Part shown: positions 61,371 through 64,000 of the stretch, one piece after another
How positions within the stretch are numbered: position 1 is the first letter of the stretch
How the letters are laid out: every line of letters starts with the position of its first letter
NCBI RefSeq assembly: GCF_000701705.1
Contig: NZ_JNJP01000014.1
Span: 1-64,000 of the forward strand
Reading direction: 5' to 3'
DNA: 64,000 nt
Source: Bilophila wadsworthia ATCC 49260
Lineage (GTDB): Bacteria > Desulfobacterota > Desulfovibrionia > Desulfovibrionales > Desulfovibrionaceae
Program-made: the position numbers and the translations under genes
Notes under the pieces: model-generated
The model's database searches: none
Told to the model about the DNA's origin: nothing
What the model saw: the letters and a program-made list of their open reading frames with translations, nothing else

Positions 61371-61802
61371 ATGGAACTGGCATCACTTATTGAAGATCTC
61401 GGAAAAGCCTGCGGACTCGAACTGACTCTCGACGAAGGCCGCTGCACCCTGCGTTTCGACGGGGAGCACGACGTGACCATCGAGCGGGACGGCAATGCCG
61501 TCATCCTGCACGGGATCGCAGGGGACGGGGGCTGCCTGTCCAATCCCGACAATCTCCGCATCCTGCTCACTGCCTCGTTCCTCGGGGCCGAGACGGACGG
61601 CGGCGCGCTCTCCGTCTGGGAACGCACCGGGGAAATCGTGCTCTGGAAGCGGTTTGACGCCTTCACGGACTATCCGGACTTCGAAGCCGCCATCAATGCG
61701 TTCCTTGCCCAGCTCATCCACTGGAAAGCGCGCATCGACGCTCTGCCGTCCGTGGCGGTGTCCGCTTCGGCCACATTCACCCCCGGCGGGATCATGGTTT
61801 AA
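61371..61802 (+). CDS. CesT/Tir-family type III secretion chaperone
   Basis: A 143-residue acidic protein with the class I chaperone pattern: an amphipathic first helix (MELASLIEDLGKACGLELTL), beta strands CTLRFDGEHDVTIERDGNAVIL, a central helix PDNLRILLTASFLG, strands ALSVWERTGEIVLWKRF and a final helix FEAAINAFLAQLIHWKARID. Such dimers bind the N-terminus of their effector and bring it to the secretion ATPase. Placed 73 bases after the giant gene, so that gene should be its client. AAGGAAAG precedes the ATG. Confidence 0.87.
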   Translation: MELASLIEDLGKACGLELTLDEGRCTLRFDGEHDVTIERDGNAVILHGIAGDGGCLSNPDNLRILLTASFLGAETDGGALSVWERTGEIVLWKRFDAFTDYPDFEAAINAFLAQLIHWKARIDALPSVAVSASATFTPGGIMV

Positions 61803-61805
61803 GGC

Positions 61806-61866
61806 AATATTGGGGAAGGGAGGGAAAACGTTTCTGGAGACTCCCCACGTTTTTCCTCCCTTGTAA
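61806..61866 (+). repeat. 3' hairpin repeat, copy D
   Basis: Directly after the chaperone stop: TTGGGGAAGGGAGGGAAAAC, core TTCTGGAGACT, arm GTTTTTCCTCCCTT and then TAAAAATTT. Same orientation relative to the preceding gene as copies A to C, here on the plus strand. Its core is identical to that of copy A. Confidence 0.7.
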
Positions 61867-61892
61867 AAATTTCAGCGTGTTCCAGCACAGAC

Positions 61893-62410
61893 TCACGCGT
61901 TCCGGACAAGCCGCAAGGTCAATCCCTCCGTGCCCCGGGCCGCGAGAAAGGCCTTGAGTTCCTCCAGACGCTCCTCCGGATAGGGTTTTCCGCAAGTGTA
62001 GCCTGTCCGAGCTGGCGGTACTTGCCCTCCCCATAGCGGTTAGGGCAGCAGTTCCACGCCCGCGATGTCGGCCCCTTGTGCCGCTTCCTCCCGCAGCATG
62101 GCGAAAGCCGCCTCCAGCCCGGCGGGATCGTCGTTCAGGCCGGGGAGCAGCGGCATTCGGATCAGAACCTTTTTGCCCATGCGGAACAGCACGCGCAGGT
62201 TGTCCAGAATCCGCCGGCTGCACGCGCCCGTGAGCCGCCGGTGGGCCTGTCCATGTGCTTGATGTCATAAAGGAACAGATCCAGATGCGGGACCAGCTCC
62301 CGGAATGTTTCCCAGTCCGCCAGCCCGCAGGTTTCGAGGGCCGTGTGCACGCCAGCGCGCGGGAGGCGGAAATGTTGGGCTTCGAGGCCAGATAGCCGGT
62401 GCGCAGCCGG
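61893..62410 (-). pseudogene. Frameshifted glycyl-radical enzyme activase (PflA-like)
   Basis: The minus strand encodes recognisable activase pieces in three frames: GVHTALETCGLADWETF and LDLFLYDIKHMD, then after a shift near 62250 HRRLTGACSRRILDNLRVLF and MPLLPGLNDDPAGLEAAF up to GVELLP with a stop at about 62040, then RYGEGKYRQLGQATLAENP and after another shift YPEERLEELKAFLAARG to the end. The N-terminal part with the radical-SAM CxxxCxxC motif is absent. At least three disruptions, so it is not functional unless the assembly is wrong. Confidence 0.8.
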
Positions 62411-62522
62411 GCCACGCGCCGGACAGCCCGGAAGCGCCGGAGGGGTTCGTCGGGGTACAGCAGGACATGGGGGACTCCTTTGCAAAAAGGGTTTCGCCGG
62501 GCGGCGGATACGTTTTTCGGCG

Positions 62523-62783
62523 TTACAGGAAGCGCTCGACACGGCCCTTGCCGTACTCGCTGAGCGCATAGCGCTGCGTGAGCGTCCCGGCCTCAAGCGT
62601 TTCCTCGGCGATGCGGACGATGCCCACGGCCTTGAGCGCCTGCAAATGGCCGTCCACGGCGTCCGGGGAAAGCTGGCGTTCGCCGGGGTACTGCGGGCGC
62701 AGGGCTTCGAAGACGTCCCGCGCGGTGCGGGGCTTGCCGTCGCGCAGCAGCGCCGCGATGGTCAATCGGATGGGGTGTTTCAT
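62523..62783 (-). CDS. Small winged-helix DNA-binding protein
   Basis: An 86-residue protein consisting of one winged helix: IRLTIAALLRDGKPRTARDVFEALR, AVDGHLQALKAVGIVRIA and a C-terminal TQRYALSEYGKGRVERFL wing. Its ATG overlaps the EamA stop (ATGA), so it is co-translated with the exporter. It may regulate the operon or another target. Confidence 0.75.
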   Translation of the reverse strand: MKHPIRLTIAALLRDGKPRTARDVFEALRPQYPGERQLSPDAVDGHLQALKAVGIVRIAEETLEAGTLTQRYALSEYGKGRVERFL

Positions 62784-63805
62784 GAGCTTACGTTGCGGAG
62801 GTTGATGATGTCGCGCGGGTTGCCGATGACGAGGAACATGCCCGCAAAAATCGCGGCGGCCCCGATCACGAGGCTGCGGGTGATTTCGACGTCCGTGAAC
62901 AGCGCGCCGAACAGCACGCCCCACAGGGCGTAGGTGATGTTGAGGGCCATCGCACGGCTCACGCCCGCCATGTTCATGGCCTTGTACCAGCAGCGGTACG
63001 AGATGCAGCCCACAACGCCAGCCAGCGCGAAGCACCCCACGCCGGGGCTCGAAAACGCGCGGGCCAGCAGGCCGGGGATGTCGCAGCCCGGCGCGGACGC
63101 GCTCAAATGCCACAGGGCCAGCGGGACGATGATCCCCGCGTAGAGCAGGCTGGACACGATCTGATAGACGTTCAGGGCCACGGCGGGCTCGATGAAGTCC
63201 ATACCCGAGGTGACGCACACGCCCTCGGCGGCCCAGCCGAACGCCGCGAGGAACGCGAAGGCGATCCCAAGATAGAACAGGCCGCCCCCGGCCCCTTCCG
63301 GCGGGGTGTAGCCGATGGCGATGGCCCCGATCACGCACAGCGCGAGGCCCCCCCACGCCCTGAGGCTGACGTGCTCCTTGAGGAAGACGAGGGCCAGCAG
63401 CGCGGCGATGGCGGGATAAAGCGACGTGATGGGCAGGACATACGCCGGGCCCGCCATGGACAGAGCCATGAGGTAGCCGCCCATGCCGAGCGGAGCGCCG
63501 AGCAGCGCCCCCCAGATGCAGGCCCGCCCCGCCTTGCTGCGGAGTGTCCGGATCACTTCCCGGCCCTTGCCCTGCGCGCCGTTGATCGCCAGCGAGAGGC
63601 ACGCGGCGCAGAAGTCATGGAGCCCGGCGGCGAGGAGCGGCGCGAACAGCCACAGCGCCGGGCTGCCGAACGGTTCTTCCGCCAGCCCCTTGCCGAGGAT
63701 CAGGCCGTCGGAGCTCCAGATCATGCCGGACATCAGGGCCAGCGCCAGCCCTTTCTTGGCGTAGCGCAGTTCTTTTTGTTCACGCAGGCTGGCGAGGTTG
63801 GTCAT
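62780..63805 (-). CDS. EamA/DMT-family transporter
   Basis: A 341-residue protein with ten predicted membrane helices in two five-helix repeats: AMSMAGPAYVLPITSLYPAI-type (LSMAGPAYVLPITSLYPAIA, about residues 115-134), and AGVSRAMALNITYALWGVLF near 287-306. DMT exporters pump out metabolites or amino acids. The first gene of a two-gene unit with the winged-helix protein. Substrate not predictable. Confidence 0.9.
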   Translation of the reverse strand: MTNLASLREQKELRYAKKGLALALMSGMIWSSDGLILGKGLAEEPFGSPALWLFAPLLAAGLHDFCAACLSLAINGAQGKGREVIRTLRSKAGRACIWGALLGAPLGMGGYLMALSMAGPAYVLPITSLYPAIAALLALVFLKEHVSLRAWGGLALCVIGAIAIGYTPPEGAGGGLFYLGIAFAFLAAFGWAAEGVCVTSGMDFIEPAVALNVYQIVSSLLYAGIIVPLALWHLSASAPGCDIPGLLARAFSSPGVGCFALAGVVGCISYRCWYKAMNMAGVSRAMALNITYALWGVLFGALFTDVEITRSLVIGAAAIFAGMFLVIGNPRDIINLRNVSS

Positions 63806-64000
63806 TGTCGGCGTCCTTTGGGGTGTGGGGGTTGACTGGGGAGGGGTCTGGGGAGACGGCCCGAAGGGAGCCCCTATCGTGCTTCAGGCGGGAAGGCGTT
63901 CCCGGAAATTCAGGCCGGGGCACGGCGGGTTTTGTCAAAAACGGCGTTTCTCGGCGGACGGGGGCCGCCGTTCCCCAGTTTGGTGAAAGAAGGGAAAGGT
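63806..64000. other. Window edge, no gene seen
   Basis: Upstream region of the EamA gene; short G-rich sequences only, cut by the end of the window. Confidence 0.3.

Overview
The window looks like a chromosomal segment of a host-associated, anaerobic, sulfite/sulfate-respiring member of the Desulfovibrionaceae, Bilophila- or Desulfovibrio-like. This is inference. It rests on the high GC content, a Tat-exported molybdopterin oxidoreductase with FeS and cytochrome b partners, indolepyruvate:ferredoxin oxidoreductase next to an ADP-forming acyl-CoA synthetase, a tripartite tricarboxylate transporter, a sigma-54 regulon and a type III effector/chaperone pair. No rRNA, tRNA, CRISPR array or intact insertion sequence was seen.

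Layout. 0.1-7.8 kb (minus strand): CpxAR-like two-component system, a TlpA-like thioredoxin, a three-subunit molybdoenzyme operon and a secreted helix-hairpin-helix protein. 8.2-9.3 kb: two truncated genes fused head to head, a deletion or rearrangement scar. 9.4-18 kb: a catabolic island for an unknown hydroxy- or sugar acid, with SDR dehydrogenase, LarA-like protein, IclR regulator, and a minus-strand operon TctC-TctB-TctA-hydroxyacid dehydrogenase-HpcH/HpaI aldolase. Its two outward promoters carry matching operators. 18.5-25.8 kb (minus): GntR regulator, an 82-residue protein, an 11-helix membrane protein and a Tat-exported metallo-beta-lactamase-fold enzyme, followed by a CobW-type GTPase and ExbB-ExbD-TonB.

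26.2-35.4 kb: a PAS-like orphan sensor, PhzF isomerase, RidA-like protein, two divergent M24/creatinase-like enzymes and a four-gene polar amino-acid ABC transporter. 35.4-36.8 kb is a 1.35-kb divergent intergenic region with two near-identical promoter/operator modules. 36.8-45.8 kb (plus): ADP-forming acyl-CoA synthetase, IorA, IorB, N-acyl-D-amino-acid deacylase, IclR regulator and a hydantoinase-like amidohydrolase. Together with the transporter this reads as a scavenging pathway that turns (D-)amino acids or derivatives into 2-oxoacids, acyl-CoA and ATP.

46-48.4 kb: an acetyltransferase and a double HD-domain phosphodiesterase. 48.5-56.8 kb: a tetronate-type (four-carbon acid sugar) pathway with a PrpR-type sigma-54 activator, enhancer sites, a textbook -24/-12 promoter, GntP permease, two dehydrogenases, OtnC-like aldolase and OtnK-like kinase. 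57.6-61.8 kb: a 1219-residue putative type III effector (DUF3626-like region plus HD domain) followed by its CesT-like chaperone; this is the most novel element. 61.9-63.8 kb: a frameshifted glycyl-radical activase pseudogene, a small winged-helix protein and an EamA exporter. A hairpin-forming repeat family of about 60-130 bp recurs four times, each copy directly 3' of a stop codon.
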